From contig NZ_CP130060.1 of assembly GCF_030644385.1 (NCBI RefSeq), forward strand, positions 1,984,001 to 2,048,000: a stretch of DNA of 64,000 nt, written 5' to 3'. Position numbers and translations under genes: made by a program. This DNA comes from Stomatobaculum sp. F0698 (GTDB taxonomy: Bacteria; Bacillota; Clostridia; Lachnospirales; Lachnospiraceae). A model generated the notes under the pieces. It did no database searches. It was not told the origin of the DNA and saw nothing but the letters and a program-made list of their open reading frames with translations. This document shows, in pieces, positions 14,754 through 23,820 of the stretch (positions within the stretch are counted from its first letter, which is position 1; each line of letters starts with the position of its first letter).

Positions 14754-15971
14754 ATGGCTTTTTCTACGATTGAACAGGCGCTCGAAGCGTTGCGGCGCGG
14801 CAAAGCGATACTCTGTGTGGACGACCCCGAGCGGGAAAACGAGGGCGATTTGATCTGTGCGGCGGAATTTGCGAGCACAGAACTTGTGAACCAAATGGCA
14901 AGTCTGGGCCGCGGACTGATCTGCCTCCCCATAGACGCAAGCTATGCGGAAAAGCTCGCGCTCCCGTCAATGTCTTCCGTAAACAGCGATAACCACGAGA
15001 CCGCCTTTCTGGTCTCTGTCGATCACATGGAGACCACCACAGGCATCAGCGCCACAGAGCGCGCCTTGACCGCCAGAAAGCTGGTCTCCGAGGATGCCGT
15101 TCCCTCCGATTTTCGCCGCCCCGGCCATCTCTTTCCGCTCCTTGCCCGCCCGCACGGCGTGCTCGAGCGCCGCGGCCACACCGAGGCGACCGTTGACCTC
15201 TGCCGCCTCGCGGGTCTTAAGCCCGCCGGACTCTGCTGTGAGATTATGCGCGAAGACGGGGAGATGATGCGCACCAAAGAACTGCTCTCCCTCGCCGAGC
15301 GCGAAGGCCTTTGCATCATCAGCATCGAGGACCTGGTGCGCTACCGCGAGTGCTACGACTATGCGCTCGAAGAAGCGGCGAGCGCCGCGCTCCCGAGTGC
15401 CTTCGGCGATTTTGAAATCCACGGCTTTTTCGATCCGCTGAGCGGCCTCGAACACCTCGCGCTTGTCAAGGGAGAGGTGCGCGGTAAGAGCAATGTCCTC
15501 TGCCGCATGCACTCCGAGTGCATGACAGGCGATGTCTTCGGGTCCAAGCGCTGCGACTGCGGCGAACAGCTGCAGCGCGCACTAAAGCAGATCGAAGCGG
15601 AGGGACAGGGTGTCCTCCTCTACCTCCGTCAGGAGGGACGCGGCATAGGCCTCCTCAACAAGCTGAAGGCCTATGCCCTCCAAGAACAGGGGCTCGATAC
15701 CGTCGAGGCAAACCGCGCCCTCGGCTTTGCGGACGATCTCCGGAATTACGCGCCCGCGGCGGCCATGCTCCGCAGTCTCGGCGTACAGTCCCTGCGTCTT
15801 ATGACCAATAATCCCGATAAGATCACACAGCTCACGGATTTCGGCATTCCGGTCACATCCCGTGTCCCGATTGAGATCCCCGCAAACCGCCACGACATCC
15901 GTTACCTTCGCACCAAGCAGAAGCGCATGGGACATCTGCTCGATGAGACCCTGCTCCGCGAAAGCTGCTGA
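14754..15971 (+). CDS. ribBA: Bifunctional DHBP synthase / GTP cyclohydrolase II
   Basis: A 405-residue fusion that makes both riboflavin precursors. Residues 1-200 are the DHBP synthase half, with DDPERENEGD, the RPGH motif and a GHTEA segment. Residues about 205-400 are GTP cyclohydrolase II, with the zinc cysteines in HSECMTGD and SKRCDCG and the RQEGRGIGL motif. AAAGGAG precedes ATG 14754. Both halves keep their catalytic motifs. Confidence 0.97.
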   Translation: MAFSTIEQALEALRRGKAILCVDDPERENEGDLICAAEFASTELVNQMASLGRGLICLPIDASYAEKLALPSMSSVNSDNHETAFLVSVDHMETTTGISATERALTARKLVSEDAVPSDFRRPGHLFPLLARPHGVLERRGHTEATVDLCRLAGLKPAGLCCEIMREDGEMMRTKELLSLAEREGLCIISIEDLVRYRECYDYALEEAASAALPSAFGDFEIHGFFDPLSGLEHLALVKGEVRGKSNVLCRMHSECMTGDVFGSKRCDCGEQLQRALKQIEAEGQGVLLYLRQEGRGIGLLNKLKAYALQEQGLDTVEANRALGFADDLRNYAPAAAMLRSLGVQSLRLMTNNPDKITQLTDFGIPVTSRVPIEIPANRHDIRYLRTKQKRMGHLLDETLLRESC

Positions 15972-16028
15972 AACGCTTTGCCCGCAAGTACCCCCTATGT
16001 TTGAACAAGAGAAAGAGAGGATAACACC

Positions 16029-16499
16029 ATGAATCTTTACGAAGGAAGTTTATATCTCGAGGCCCCCGAAAAAATCCGCATCGGCATTGTCGCGGCGCGC
16101 TTTAACGATCTTGTGGTCTCCCGCCTCATTGACGGTGCGGAGGATGCGCTGCTCCGCCACGGCGTGCTCCCCGCACAGATTTCGCTCGCCAAGGTACCGG
16201 GCGCCTTTGAGCTCCCCCTTGTCGCCAAGAAAATGGCGGAGAGCGGCAAGTACGACGCGGTCATTGCGCTCGGCGCGGTGATACGCGGTGACACCGACCA
16301 CTACAACTATGTGTGCAGCGAGGTCTCCAAGGGCATTGCCGCCGTCGGCTTGGAGAGCGGCCTCCCCGTGCTCTTCGGTGTCCTGACCTGCGATACCCTG
16401 GAACAGGCTTTGCTCCGCGCGGGCTCGAAGGCCGGCAACAAGGGCTTTGAATGCGCCGTCGCCGCGCTCGAAATGGTTTCTCTCCTCGAGAAACTCTGA
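16029..16499 (+). CDS. ribH: 6,7-dimethyl-8-ribityllumazine synthase
   Basis: A 156-residue subunit of the penultimate riboflavin enzyme. It has [43 protein letters not shown] (with the catalytic histidine) and [18 protein letters not shown] lies upstream of ATG 16029. Last gene of the operon; its stop is about 200 bases before a terminator hairpin. Confidence 0.97.
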   Translation: MNLYEGSLYLEAPEKIRIGIVAARFNDLVVSRLIDGAEDALLRHGVLPAQISLAKVPGAFELPLVAKKMAESGKYDAVIALGAVIRGDTDHYNYVCSEVSKGIAAVGLESGLPVLFGVLTCDTLEQALLRAGSKAGNKGFECAVAALEMVSLLEKL

Positions 16500-16900
16500 G
16501 CATGATTTCCGCTTCGACTCCGCAGCGAACTTCGCTTTCAAATGTACGTATAAACGTAAGCTGTTTTTCGGAAACACAAGCCGCGGCCTTTCTCGCTTGC
16601 TCACTTCACGCTCGACACGCTCGGAGGAAGGCGACCTAGGCCGGGCTTTTCCGGATACTTGCCCCTAAGTTCCGACATATGTCGTTCTGCAACTTATCTC
16701 AAAAAGAGCTCGTCTCCGGTTCTCCCGGCGGCGAGCTTTTTCCCTGTTTCGAACCCCTACCTCTCAAATCTCAATCACATACTGTCTTCAACGCTCTCTG
16801 TTTTTCTTCCCTGCATATTTGCCTGATTTGTGCCGCCGCGCGCAGAGCATATGCCTCATCGTAATTCTTGCCATGCCCTTGTTTTGCGCGGTTTTGCGTG
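16500..16900. other. Gene-poor spacer between the rib operon and the LysR gene
   Basis: No convincing gene is seen in these 400 bases. A 12-bp perfect palindrome CGACATATGTCG lies at 16673-16684, of unknown role, just before the terminator-like hairpin at 16701-16742. Confidence 0.6.
16701..16742 (+). terminator. Probable terminator of the rib operon
   Basis: AAAGAGCTCG and CGAGCTTTTT form the outer stem, with an inner CCGG/CCGG pairing and a T run. It is 200 bases after ribH, so the spacer would be transcribed. Confidence 0.65.
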
Positions 16901-16903
16901 TTA

Positions 16904-16919
16904 GTATCACCTTTGATAC
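16904..16919. promoter_or_regulatory. Inverted repeat upstream of the LysR gene
   Basis: GTATCA-CCTT-TGATAC is a perfect 6-bp inverted repeat 31 bases before the LysR start. Such sites often bind the neighbouring LysR protein for autoregulation. That role is an inference from position. Confidence 0.45.
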
Positions 16920-16950
16920 CTATAACTCCACTGTATAGCAGGAGACTGTC

Positions 16951-17883
16951 ATGACCCTTCAGCAAATCTATTATCTCACGGAGATTGCCGCGGCCGGCAG
17001 CATCAACCGCGCCGCGGAGAAGCTCTTTCTCTCACAGCCCGCGCTCACAAACGCCGTCAAAGAGGCCGAGGAAGAGCTCGGCTTTCGCATCTTTAACCGC
17101 AACTCGCGCGGCATCAGCCTGACACCGGACGGCACCGAGTTTTTGGCGCGCGCCCGGGAATTGCACCAGCAATATGAGCTCCTCATGGACCGTTTCGGCA
17201 GCGCGCGGCAGGTGCGCCAGCGCTTCTCGATTTCGACCCAGCACTACTCCTTTGTGACCCAGGCCTTTGCCCGCATGACGAAGAGTTTTGACACCAACGA
17301 GTACCAGTTCTCCGTCCTCGAGACCCGCACCATCGATGTGATCCGCAATGTGATCAGCGGCAAGTCCGATGTGGGCATACTCTACGAGAGCGGCTTTAAT
17401 CACCGCTTTCTCTCCAAGATTTTTCGAGAGGAACTGCTTGAATTCCACCCGCTGATCGAGTGCAACGCCTATGTCTATCTCTACAAGGACCACCCGCTGG
17501 CCTCCCTCGACGCCATCAGCTTCGAGGAGCTCAAGCCCTACCCCTGCATCCAGTTTGACCAGGGCGAGGACAGCTCTGCCTTTCTCGCCGAGGAGATTTT
17601 GAGCGACCGCGACTACCCGCGCGTCATTAAGACCTCCGACCGCGCGACCAACTTAAATCTCATGCGCTCCATTCTCGGCTATACCCTCTGCTCGGGCATC
17701 ATAAGTCGCGATTTAAACGGCTCCGACTATGTCGCCGTGCCCTTCCGGGAGGACAGGCGAAATAAAAATCAGACCATGCGGATCGGCTACATCCTAAAAA
17801 AGGGAACCGTTCCGAATGATCTGATGCTTCGTTTCTTGGAGGAAATTGAATTTTGTCTCAGCGCCGAGCGGACGGAGGCGTGA
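16951..17883 (+). CDS. LysR-family transcriptional regulator
   Basis: A 310-residue regulator with an N-terminal winged helix (residues 1-60; QQIYYLTEIAAAGSINRAAEKLFLSQPALTNAV is typical for the family) and a periplasmic-binding-like effector domain (about 90-300). The ligand cannot be told from the sequence. GCAGGAG precedes ATG 16951. There is no divergent partner gene to suggest a target. The last 26 bases overlap the convergent P-type ATPase gene. Confidence 0.93.
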   Translation: MTLQQIYYLTEIAAAGSINRAAEKLFLSQPALTNAVKEAEEELGFRIFNRNSRGISLTPDGTEFLARARELHQQYELLMDRFGSARQVRQRFSISTQHYSFVTQAFARMTKSFDTNEYQFSVLETRTIDVIRNVISGKSDVGILYESGFNHRFLSKIFREELLEFHPLIECNAYVYLYKDHPLASLDAISFEELKPYPCIQFDQGEDSSAFLAEEILSDRDYPRVIKTSDRATNLNLMRSILGYTLCSGIISRDLNGSDYVAVPFREDRRNKNQTMRIGYILKKGTVPNDLMLRFLEEIEFCLSAERTEA

Positions 17884-19750
17884 GCGCACGCATCGCGTTC
17901 AGCACGGCGAGGACCGTGACACCGACATCGCCGAAGACCGCCTCCCACATATTGGCGAGTCCGAAAATGCCGAGAACCAAGACCGCTGCCTTGACCGCCA
18001 AGGCGAAAGCGACATTCTGGCGCACAATGCAAACGGTCTTTCTCGAAATGCGTATGATGTCCGCAAGCTTCGAGAGCTCATCGTCCATAATGACAAGATC
18101 CGCTGCCTCAATCGCCGCGTCGCTCCCGAGGGAACCCATCGCAATGCCTACATCCGCGCGCATCAATACCGGCGCATCGTTGATGCCGTCGCCCACAAAG
18201 CCGACCCGTTCTCCGGGCTTCGCTTCTTTTAACAGGCGCTCCACCTGCTCCACTTTATCCGCGGGCAAAAGGTCGTGATACACAGTGTCGACGCCGACTT
18301 CCGCCGCAATGGCCTCCGCGGCCTCCTTGCGGTCACCGGTCAGCATGACCAGCTTCTCGACCCCTACCGCGCGAAGCGCCTTCAACGCCTCAAAAGCCCC
18401 CGGCTTTAGAACATCCGCAATGACAATATGCCCCACATAGCAGCCGCCGTGTGCCGCATAGACCACGGTGCCGTGCTCTTTGACCGCGGGGAAATCAATG
18501 TCTTTGCTCTTAAGCAACTTTTCGTTGCCGAGGAGCAGCTCTCTGCCGTCCAGCTGTCCCGCGAGGCCGTGTCCGGCCGTCTCGTGCATCTCGCCGAGCC
18601 GCGCCCGCTCTATGCTGCCGCCGTAGGCCTGCAAAATGGACTGGGCAATGGGGTGTGCGGAAATGCTCTCGCCGTGGGCCGCAAGCGCCAGGAGCTCTTC
18701 CTCGCTGAGCCCGGAGCCCTCCGACGGGTGAATGCCGACCACGCGGAACTCACCCCGCGTGAGCGTCCCTGTCTTATCGAAGACCAGGGTCTTTAACTCC
18801 GCGGCGCTCTCCAGAAAATTGGAACCTTTGACCAAAATGCCGCGCTTCGATGCCGCACCGATGCCGCCGAAGAAACCGAGCGGCAACGAAATGACCAGCG
18901 CACAGGGGCAAGATACAATGAGGAAGATACAGGCGCGCTTAATCCAGGGCGCCGCAGGTGCACCGAGCATGAGCGGCGGCACAATCGCGAGCAAAAAGGC
19001 CGTAATTGTGACCACCGGCGTATACCAGCGCGCAAAGCGAGTGATGAAGTTCTCCATGCGGGTCTTCTTCTCGCTCGCGCTCTCGACCAACTGCAAAATG
19101 CGCGCAACCGTCGAGTCCTCATACGCCTTGGTCGTTTTCACACGGAGCGCGGTCTCCCCGTTCACGCAACCGCTGATCACCGTATCGCCCGGTCTCACCT
19201 CGCGCGGCACCGGCTCACCGGTCAGCGCCGCCGTGTCGAGGAAGGAGCTCCCCTCGAGGACAATGCCGTCGAGCGGTACCTTCTCGCCGGGACGGATTAA
19301 GATGACCGAGCCCACTTCTACCTCGTCGGGATCCGTCTGCTCAATCTCGCCCTCGCGCTCCACATTCGCGTACTCCGGCGCAATGCTCATCATCGCCGTG
19401 ATCGACGCGCGGGATTTTCCGACCGCGAGCGACTCAAAGAGTTCGCCGACCTGATAAAAAATCATGACCGCGCAGGCCTCCGAGTACTCACCGATACAAA
19501 AGGCAGCGACCGTTGCAATGAGCATTAAGAAGTTCTCGTCAAAGACCTGGCCGTTTCGTATGTTCTTCAGCGCCTTTAGGATTACCTCCCGGCCAACCAG
19601 AAGATAGGGAAGCAGGAAGAGAACACCGATCAACCATGCGGGAGTACGCAGCGCTTCGGCCGCGCCGCTCTTTTGAAAGACCAGAATGGCCGCATAGCCC
19701 GCGACCGCAAGTAAGATGCGGCGAAGCAAAGTCTGTTGCTTTCGATTCAT
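17858..19750 (-). CDS. P1B-type heavy-metal translocating ATPase
   Basis: A 630-residue membrane pump. Motifs in order: the actuator TGEPVPRE, the transmembrane metal site CPC in SCPCALVISLP, the phosphorylation site DKTGTLT, the HP motif AHPIAQ, and GDGINDAP in the hinge. The CPC plus the ArsR/SmtB partner point to Zn(II)/Cd(II)/Pb(II) export (ZntA/CadA type). It has no N-terminal metal-binding domain; this is encoded separately by the next upstream gene. The start at 19750 is 13 bases after that gene's stop. Confidence 0.93.
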   Translation of the reverse strand: MNRKQQTLLRRILLAVAGYAAILVFQKSGAAEALRTPAWLIGVLFLLPYLLVGREVILKALKNIRNGQVFDENFLMLIATVAAFCIGEYSEACAVMIFYQVGELFESLAVGKSRASITAMMSIAPEYANVEREGEIEQTDPDEVEVGSVILIRPGEKVPLDGIVLEGSSFLDTAALTGEPVPREVRPGDTVISGCVNGETALRVKTTKAYEDSTVARILQLVESASEKKTRMENFITRFARWYTPVVTITAFLLAIVPPLMLGAPAAPWIKRACIFLIVSCPCALVISLPLGFFGGIGAASKRGILVKGSNFLESAAELKTLVFDKTGTLTRGEFRVVGIHPSEGSGLSEEELLALAAHGESISAHPIAQSILQAYGGSIERARLGEMHETAGHGLAGQLDGRELLLGNEKLLKSKDIDFPAVKEHGTVVYAAHGGCYVGHIVIADVLKPGAFEALKALRAVGVEKLVMLTGDRKEAAEAIAAEVGVDTVYHDLLPADKVEQVERLLKEAKPGERVGFVGDGINDAPVLMRADVGIAMGSLGSDAAIEAADLVIMDDELSKLADIIRISRKTVCIVRQNVAFALAVKAAVLVLGIFGLANMWEAVFGDVGVTVLAVLNAMRALTPPSARR

Positions 19751-19763
19751 AGGATGCCCCCAC

Positions 19764-19979
19764 TCAACGGCTCACGCTGAAATCCGCTTCGATTTTCTGC
19801 CCCGTCCGAATCGCTTCCTCGAGCACTTCTTCAAAGACCTCATCGGCCGCCTCCAGGGTGAACTTCTGCATCAGGAAATTCACCTTCACGTCCACAACAC
19901 CGTCCAGCTTCCGAATCGCATCCTCAACCTTCTTTGCGCAGTTCGCGCAGTCAATCTCACAAGCAAATTTCTTCTTCAT
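19764..19979 (-). CDS. Stand-alone HMA metal-binding protein
   Basis: A 71-residue protein with a ferredoxin-like HMA fold: metal site DCANC (CxxC at about residues 11-14), then the KVEDAIRKLDGV helix and VKVNFLMQKF strand. It probably acts as chaperone or detached regulatory domain for the adjacent ATPase, since the site is ACEIDCANC as in ZntA-type N-terminal domains. It lies between the ArsR gene and the ATPase in one operon. Confidence 0.9.
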   Translation of the reverse strand: MKKKFACEIDCANCAKKVEDAIRKLDGVVDVKVNFLMQKFTLEAADEVFEEVLEEAIRTGQKIEADFSVSR

Positions 19980-19989
19980 CTCTGCCTCC

Positions 19990-20298
19990 TCATTCCGAAA
20001 TGTGTTCCAGTCCCTGGTCTATCATGGTTCGCACATGCTCATCCGCCAGCGCATAAATCATTGACTTCCCCTCGCGGCGTGCCCTGACAAGTCTCGCTTG
20101 CTTTAGGAGTTTGAGCTGACGGGAAACGGCCGACTGCGTTACATTAAGGCTCTCCGCGAGCTCATTCACGCCGTACTCACCCGAAAACAGCCGGTAAAGG
20201 ATGCGCATTCTCGTCGAATCGCCGAACACCTTAAAGAGTTCCGCCAAATCATAGAGCTGATCTTCGCTCGGCGCCCTCTGCATTGCTGCCACCGTCAT
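19990..20298 (-). CDS. ArsR/SmtB-family metal-sensing repressor
   Basis: A 102-residue winged-helix repressor. ELFKVFGDSTRMRILYRL is the family's dimer and DNA-binding entry, and VNELAESLNVTQSAVSRQLKLLKQA is the recognition helix region. The C-terminal helix with ALADEHVRTMIDQGLEH carries the D-x-H-xxx-H-type ligands of the alpha-5 metal site (SmtB/CzrA type), which binds zinc-like ions. GAGAGGAGG precedes ATG 20298. It is the first gene of the efflux operon and should repress it until metal binds. Confidence 0.92.
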   Translation of the reverse strand: MTVAAMQRAPSEDQLYDLAELFKVFGDSTRMRILYRLFSGEYGVNELAESLNVTQSAVSRQLKLLKQARLVRARREGKSMIYALADEHVRTMIDQGLEHISE

Positions 20299-20340
20299 GC
20301 CTTCCTCCTCTCAACTTGCAAGTCTTTTTCATATCTGAGC

Positions 20341-20397
20341 ATATGAGCATTTGTTCATGTGTCGACTTCAGAATACCACTTTTTCCGGAAATGTCAA
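20341..20397 (-). promoter_or_regulatory. Promoter and ArsR-type operator of the metal-efflux operon
   Basis: On the minus strand TTGACA (20392-20397) and TATTCT (20370-20375) are spaced 16 bases apart. Just downstream, at 20341-20356, ATGAGCA...TGTTCAT is an imperfect inverted repeat of the kind bound by SmtB/CzrA repressors. It covers the expected transcript start, so a bound repressor would block initiation. Confidence 0.72.
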
Positions 20398-20419
20398 AGA
20401 AATTTCAGCTTTAACGCCG

Positions 20420-21145
20420 CTAATTTTTGTTGCCGAAGAGCTTCTCTGCCTTTGCCCGCAATGCCGCAGCCGTCAGCTGCCGCTCCTCTGCGCCAAAGAG
20501 CGCCGAAACCACGGCAATGCCGGCCGCCCCGCTGCCCGAAAGCTTCTCAACATTTTCTTCGTTGATGCCGCCGATTGCGACCACGGGAATCGAAACCGCC
20601 TCTGTAATTTCCCGGAAGGCCGCGATGGAAAGCGGCAGGGCATCCGCCTTGGTTGCTGTCCCGAAGACCGCACCCGCGCCGATATAATCGGCCCCGAGGC
20701 GCTCTGCCTCTCTTGCGGCCTCTACGCTTCTCGCCGTGATACCGAGTATCTTCCCCTCGCCGACCAAAGCCTTGATGCTGCCGTCCGGGAGCTTTGTCGT
20801 ATCTCCCACCGAAATTCCGAGCGACCGCGCCGCTGCCTCTCGGAGATCTGTCTGCCCGAGGTGCACGCCGTCCGCCCCACTTTTCCGAAAGGCTTCCAAA
20901 CTGTCATTCATGATAAAGGGAAGGCCCGCCGCGCGGCAGAGCGCCTGCACGCGCTCCCGCTCGGCCGCGAGCGCTGCGTCCTCTTCCCCCTTTTCTCTCC
21001 ACTGCAGCATGGTAATGCCGCCGTCAAGCAATTCTTTCACCGCGCCGTAAAGTGTTTCCCCCGCGCGAAGCGAGGCGCGGGAACTCACCGCATAGAGAAG
21101 CAGCGCGCGGCGAAGCGTCTCTTTAGTCCACATTCTCGTTTTCAT
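20420..21145 (-). CDS. thiE: Thiamine-phosphate synthase
   Basis: A 241-residue TIM-barrel enzyme joining HMP-PP and thiazole phosphate. Seen are GITMLQWREK, FIMNDSLE, ADGVHLGQTDL, ITARSVEAAREAERLGADYIGAGAVFGT and VAIGGINEENV, all standard ThiE segments including the pyrophosphate-binding parts. The start at 21145 overlaps the end of the upstream yfbR-like gene by 23 bases and follows GAGGGGG. No other thi genes are adjacent except a divergent relative at 25270. Confidence 0.93.
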   Translation of the reverse strand: MKTRMWTKETLRRALLLYAVSSRASLRAGETLYGAVKELLDGGITMLQWREKGEEDAALAAERERVQALCRAAGLPFIMNDSLEAFRKSGADGVHLGQTDLREAAARSLGISVGDTTKLPDGSIKALVGEGKILGITARSVEAAREAERLGADYIGAGAVFGTATKADALPLSIAAFREITEAVSIPVVAIGGINEENVEKLSGSGAAGIAVVSALFGAEERQLTAAALRAKAEKLFGNKN

Positions 21146-21767
21146 TCCAATCCCCCTCGACCGAGAGCTCGTCCAGCGTATTGCCGTAGGGCGGCAGGCA
21201 GCTCTCCATAAACTCCCGAAGCTCCGGCAATTCTCCGGCGAGCCGCTTAAGCTCTGCCTCTATGCTGCGCTTTGCCGTGCGGAACTCCGTGTTGCCCGCG
21301 CTCTCTTCTTCGAGGCATTTAATATAGGCCGAGAGCTTATCCGCCGCTTTGACAAGCCGCCAAAGATATAGTTCTTCCGCGCCGCCCGCTTCCGCCGCGG
21401 TGACCACGCCGAGCAGGGGCGCATAAACCTCCGCGAGTTCCTTCGGCAAACGCGCAAGTAAGCTCTCCGTTGCCCTCTCCTCCGCCGCATGGTAAGCCTT
21501 TCGGAGCGCTTCGCTCCCGTACTTCACCGGGGTCGGCATATCGCCCGTGATAATCTCGCTCGCATCGTGAAAGAGGCCGATTACCGCCGCCCGGTCTGCG
21601 TTTAGCTGCTTTCCGTAGCGCACATTTCCGATTTCACAGAGCGCGTGCGCCAAAATCGCGACCTCGGCCGCATGTTCGCTTAAGTTCTCGCGGCGGCTTG
21701 CGCGCATCAGCGCCCAGCGGTCTATGTATTTCATACGCGACAGAGCCGCAAAAAACGTAACTGCCAT
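21123..21767 (-). CDS. HD-domain 5'-deoxynucleotidase (YfbR-like)
   Basis: A 214-residue HD hydrolase. The metal-binding residues are seen in NLSEHAAEVA (first His), LFHDASEIITGD (HD pair) and LVKAADKLSAYIKC (last Asp). Relatives remove phosphate from deoxynucleoside monophosphates. The gene is coupled to thiE by a 23-bp overlap. Confidence 0.88.
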   Translation of the reverse strand: MAVTFFAALSRMKYIDRWALMRASRRENLSEHAAEVAILAHALCEIGNVRYGKQLNADRAAVIGLFHDASEIITGDMPTPVKYGSEALRKAYHAAEERATESLLARLPKELAEVYAPLLGVVTAAEAGGAEELYLWRLVKAADKLSAYIKCLEEESAGNTEFRTAKRSIEAELKRLAGELPELREFMESCLPPYGNTLDELSVEGDWNENENVD

Positions 21768-21810
21768 CTTGACTCCTCTCTTACTGAATGACCGAACGCT
21801 AAAAATTTCT

Positions 21811-21838
21811 CAAAAAGAGGCGCCCTTTCGGGCGCCTC
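21811..21838 (-). terminator. Terminator after pepF
   Basis: GAGGCGCCC-TTTC-GGGCGCCTC is a perfect 9-bp stem, followed on the minus strand by TTTTTG. It ends the pepF transcript. Confidence 0.88.
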
Positions 21839-21845
21839 TCGCGAT

Positions 21846-23642
21846 TTACTCTGCCAGCTCCTCAAGCTGTGTCAGCAGTTCATCAAAGTACTTCATTGCG
21901 TCCTCAACCGGCTTCTCGGTCGAGAGATCCACGCCTGCAATCTTCAGGATGCTGACCGGATCGTCCGTGCAACCTGCGGAGAGGAAGCGGATGTAATCCT
22001 TGAGTGCGGGCTCTCCCTCGGTCAGGATGCGCTTTGCGACCGCAACCGAAGCCGCAAAACTCGTCGCGTACTGGTAGCAGTAGAAGTTCATGTACATGTG
22101 CGGCACGCGGCTCCACTCCTCGCCGATCAGCGGGTCGGATACCATAGCCGGACCGTAGTACTCCTTGTTCAGGCGGAGATAGAGCTCGGAAAGCGTATCC
22201 GCCGTGATCGGCACACCCGTCTCCGACATCCGGTTGCTCTCAATCTCGAACTCCTCGAGCATGGCCTGGCGGAACAGCGTTCCCTTGAAGCTGTCAAGCA
22301 GGTGGTTGATGAGATACGCCTTCTCCTCGCGGGACTCCGCCTTACCGATCAGGTAGTGGTTCAACAGGACCTCGTTGGTAATCGAAGCGACCTCCGCGAC
22401 GAACATCTTGTACTGCGCGTCAAAGAAGTCGTGACTGTGGTCGGAGTGCCAGAAGTGCATTGCGTGACCCAACTCATGCGCAAGCACAAAGGCGTCCTCA
22501 AAGGTATTGTTAAAGTTCATCAGGACAAAGGGATGGGTCGCATAGACCGAGTTGCAGTATGCGCCGACGCGCTTGCCCTCGTTCTCGACCGCATCGATCC
22601 AGCGATTCTCAAACGCCTCGCGGAGCAGCTCAAGGTAGTGCTCGCCGAGCGGTGCAAGACCCTCGAGCAGCATCTCCTTTGCCTCCTCGTAAGTCACGCT
22701 GCGCTCGTAGTCCTTTAACATGTTCGCGTAGATATCGTACATGTGGAGCTCATCCACGCCGAGCATCTTCTTTCTGAGCGCCATATAGCGGTGGAAGGGC
22801 CCGATGTTCTTGTGAACGCTGGAGAGCAGGCGCTCGCAGACCTGCGGGGACACATTGTCTCTGCCGACCGCCGCCTCAAAGGAGCTCTTATACCCTCTCG
22901 CCTTTGCAAAGAAGAAGAGCTGCTTCATCTGCGCATCGTAGAGAGAGGCAATGGTATTGCGGAAACTCTTATAGGTTCCGTAGTACTGTTCAAAGACTTC
23001 CTTGCGGAACTCGCGGTTCGGAGAAGCCTCGAGCAGCGTAAATCTTCCGTTTGTGATCTGTACGTCCTCGTCGCCGTCCTTGACCGTCGGGAACTTCATG
23101 TCCGCATTCTGCAGCATCGAGAAGCTCTGATAGGGTGCGAGCGCCATGATGTTTGCCGCCGCGAGCAGCTTCTCCTCGCTCTTATTCAGGGTGTGCGGCG
23201 CAAGACGAATCGCATCGTCAATCGTGATTTTGAATGCGCGGAGCGCCGGGCAGCTCTCGTAATAAGCGTTGATTTTGTCCTCGCCGAGTGCCAACACTTC
23301 CGGCTCGATGAAAGCCGTCTTCTCGAGAATCTTTACATCCGCACTCTGCGCCCTCTGTAAGAGCGCAAGGTTGTCCGCGTTTCCGGTATCCACGTCGCTC
23401 CGCATCATCGCATAGCCGAAGAAGCGGTAGTCTGTCTTCTTGCACTCCTGATAGAGCTCATAGACCTTTAAGAGCACCTCCGCGCCGTCGCCGAGCTTGC
23501 CTTCGTAACCCGCGATTTCATCCGCCAATGCGAGGCCGCGCTTTACATCGTCCTCAAAGGCCTGTAAATCCGGGTAGACATCCTCCAGCTTCCAGGTTTG
23601 TTCCACCGCAACCTCACTTCTCTTGGGCAGCTTCTGTTCCAT
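21846..23642 (-). CDS. pepF: Oligoendopeptidase F (M3 zinc metallopeptidase)
   Basis: A 598-residue cytoplasmic peptidase of small peptides. The N-terminal oligopeptidase F domain is followed by the M3 catalytic domain with HELGHAMH (HExxH) and the downstream glutamate in EVASITNE. Length is normal for the family (about 600). GGAGAGGATCC-type sequence precedes ATG 23642. It is monocistronic, with its own terminator. Confidence 0.96.
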   Translation of the reverse strand: MEQKLPKRSEVAVEQTWKLEDVYPDLQAFEDDVKRGLALADEIAGYEGKLGDGAEVLLKVYELYQECKKTDYRFFGYAMMRSDVDTGNADNLALLQRAQSADVKILEKTAFIEPEVLALGEDKINAYYESCPALRAFKITIDDAIRLAPHTLNKSEEKLLAAANIMALAPYQSFSMLQNADMKFPTVKDGDEDVQITNGRFTLLEASPNREFRKEVFEQYYGTYKSFRNTIASLYDAQMKQLFFFAKARGYKSSFEAAVGRDNVSPQVCERLLSSVHKNIGPFHRYMALRKKMLGVDELHMYDIYANMLKDYERSVTYEEAKEMLLEGLAPLGEHYLELLREAFENRWIDAVENEGKRVGAYCNSVYATHPFVLMNFNNTFEDAFVLAHELGHAMHFWHSDHSHDFFDAQYKMFVAEVASITNEVLLNHYLIGKAESREEKAYLINHLLDSFKGTLFRQAMLEEFEIESNRMSETGVPITADTLSELYLRLNKEYYGPAMVSDPLIGEEWSRVPHMYMNFYCYQYATSFAASVAVAKRILTEGEPALKDYIRFLSAGCTDDPVSILKIAGVDLSTEKPVEDAMKYFDELLTQLEELAE

Positions 23643-23792
23643 AGGATCCTCTCCTTTCGAAGTCCGTTGTTATCTTCTGTATTATCGTACCAAAAATAAA
23701 CTGCTTTGTGAATCTGTTTTGGGCGTTCTTCACAAGGCAAGACTTAGTTTTGCCTATATGAAAATTTTAACCTTAATATTGTCAAACTATGG

Positions 23793-23798
23793 TATAGT
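23793..23798 (+). promoter_or_regulatory. Extended -10 promoter of the membrane-protein gene
   Basis: TGG-TATAGT (TG at 23790-23791) is an extended -10 element 23 bases before the start codon. No good -35 is seen, as is common with extended -10 promoters. Confidence 0.5.
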
Positions 23799-23820
23799 AA
23801 GGCAGAAAGGAGATATGCCA

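Noticed and set aside
16447..16668. Short plus-strand ORFs after ribH
   Set aside because: They start inside ribH in other frames and have no binding site or conserved features.
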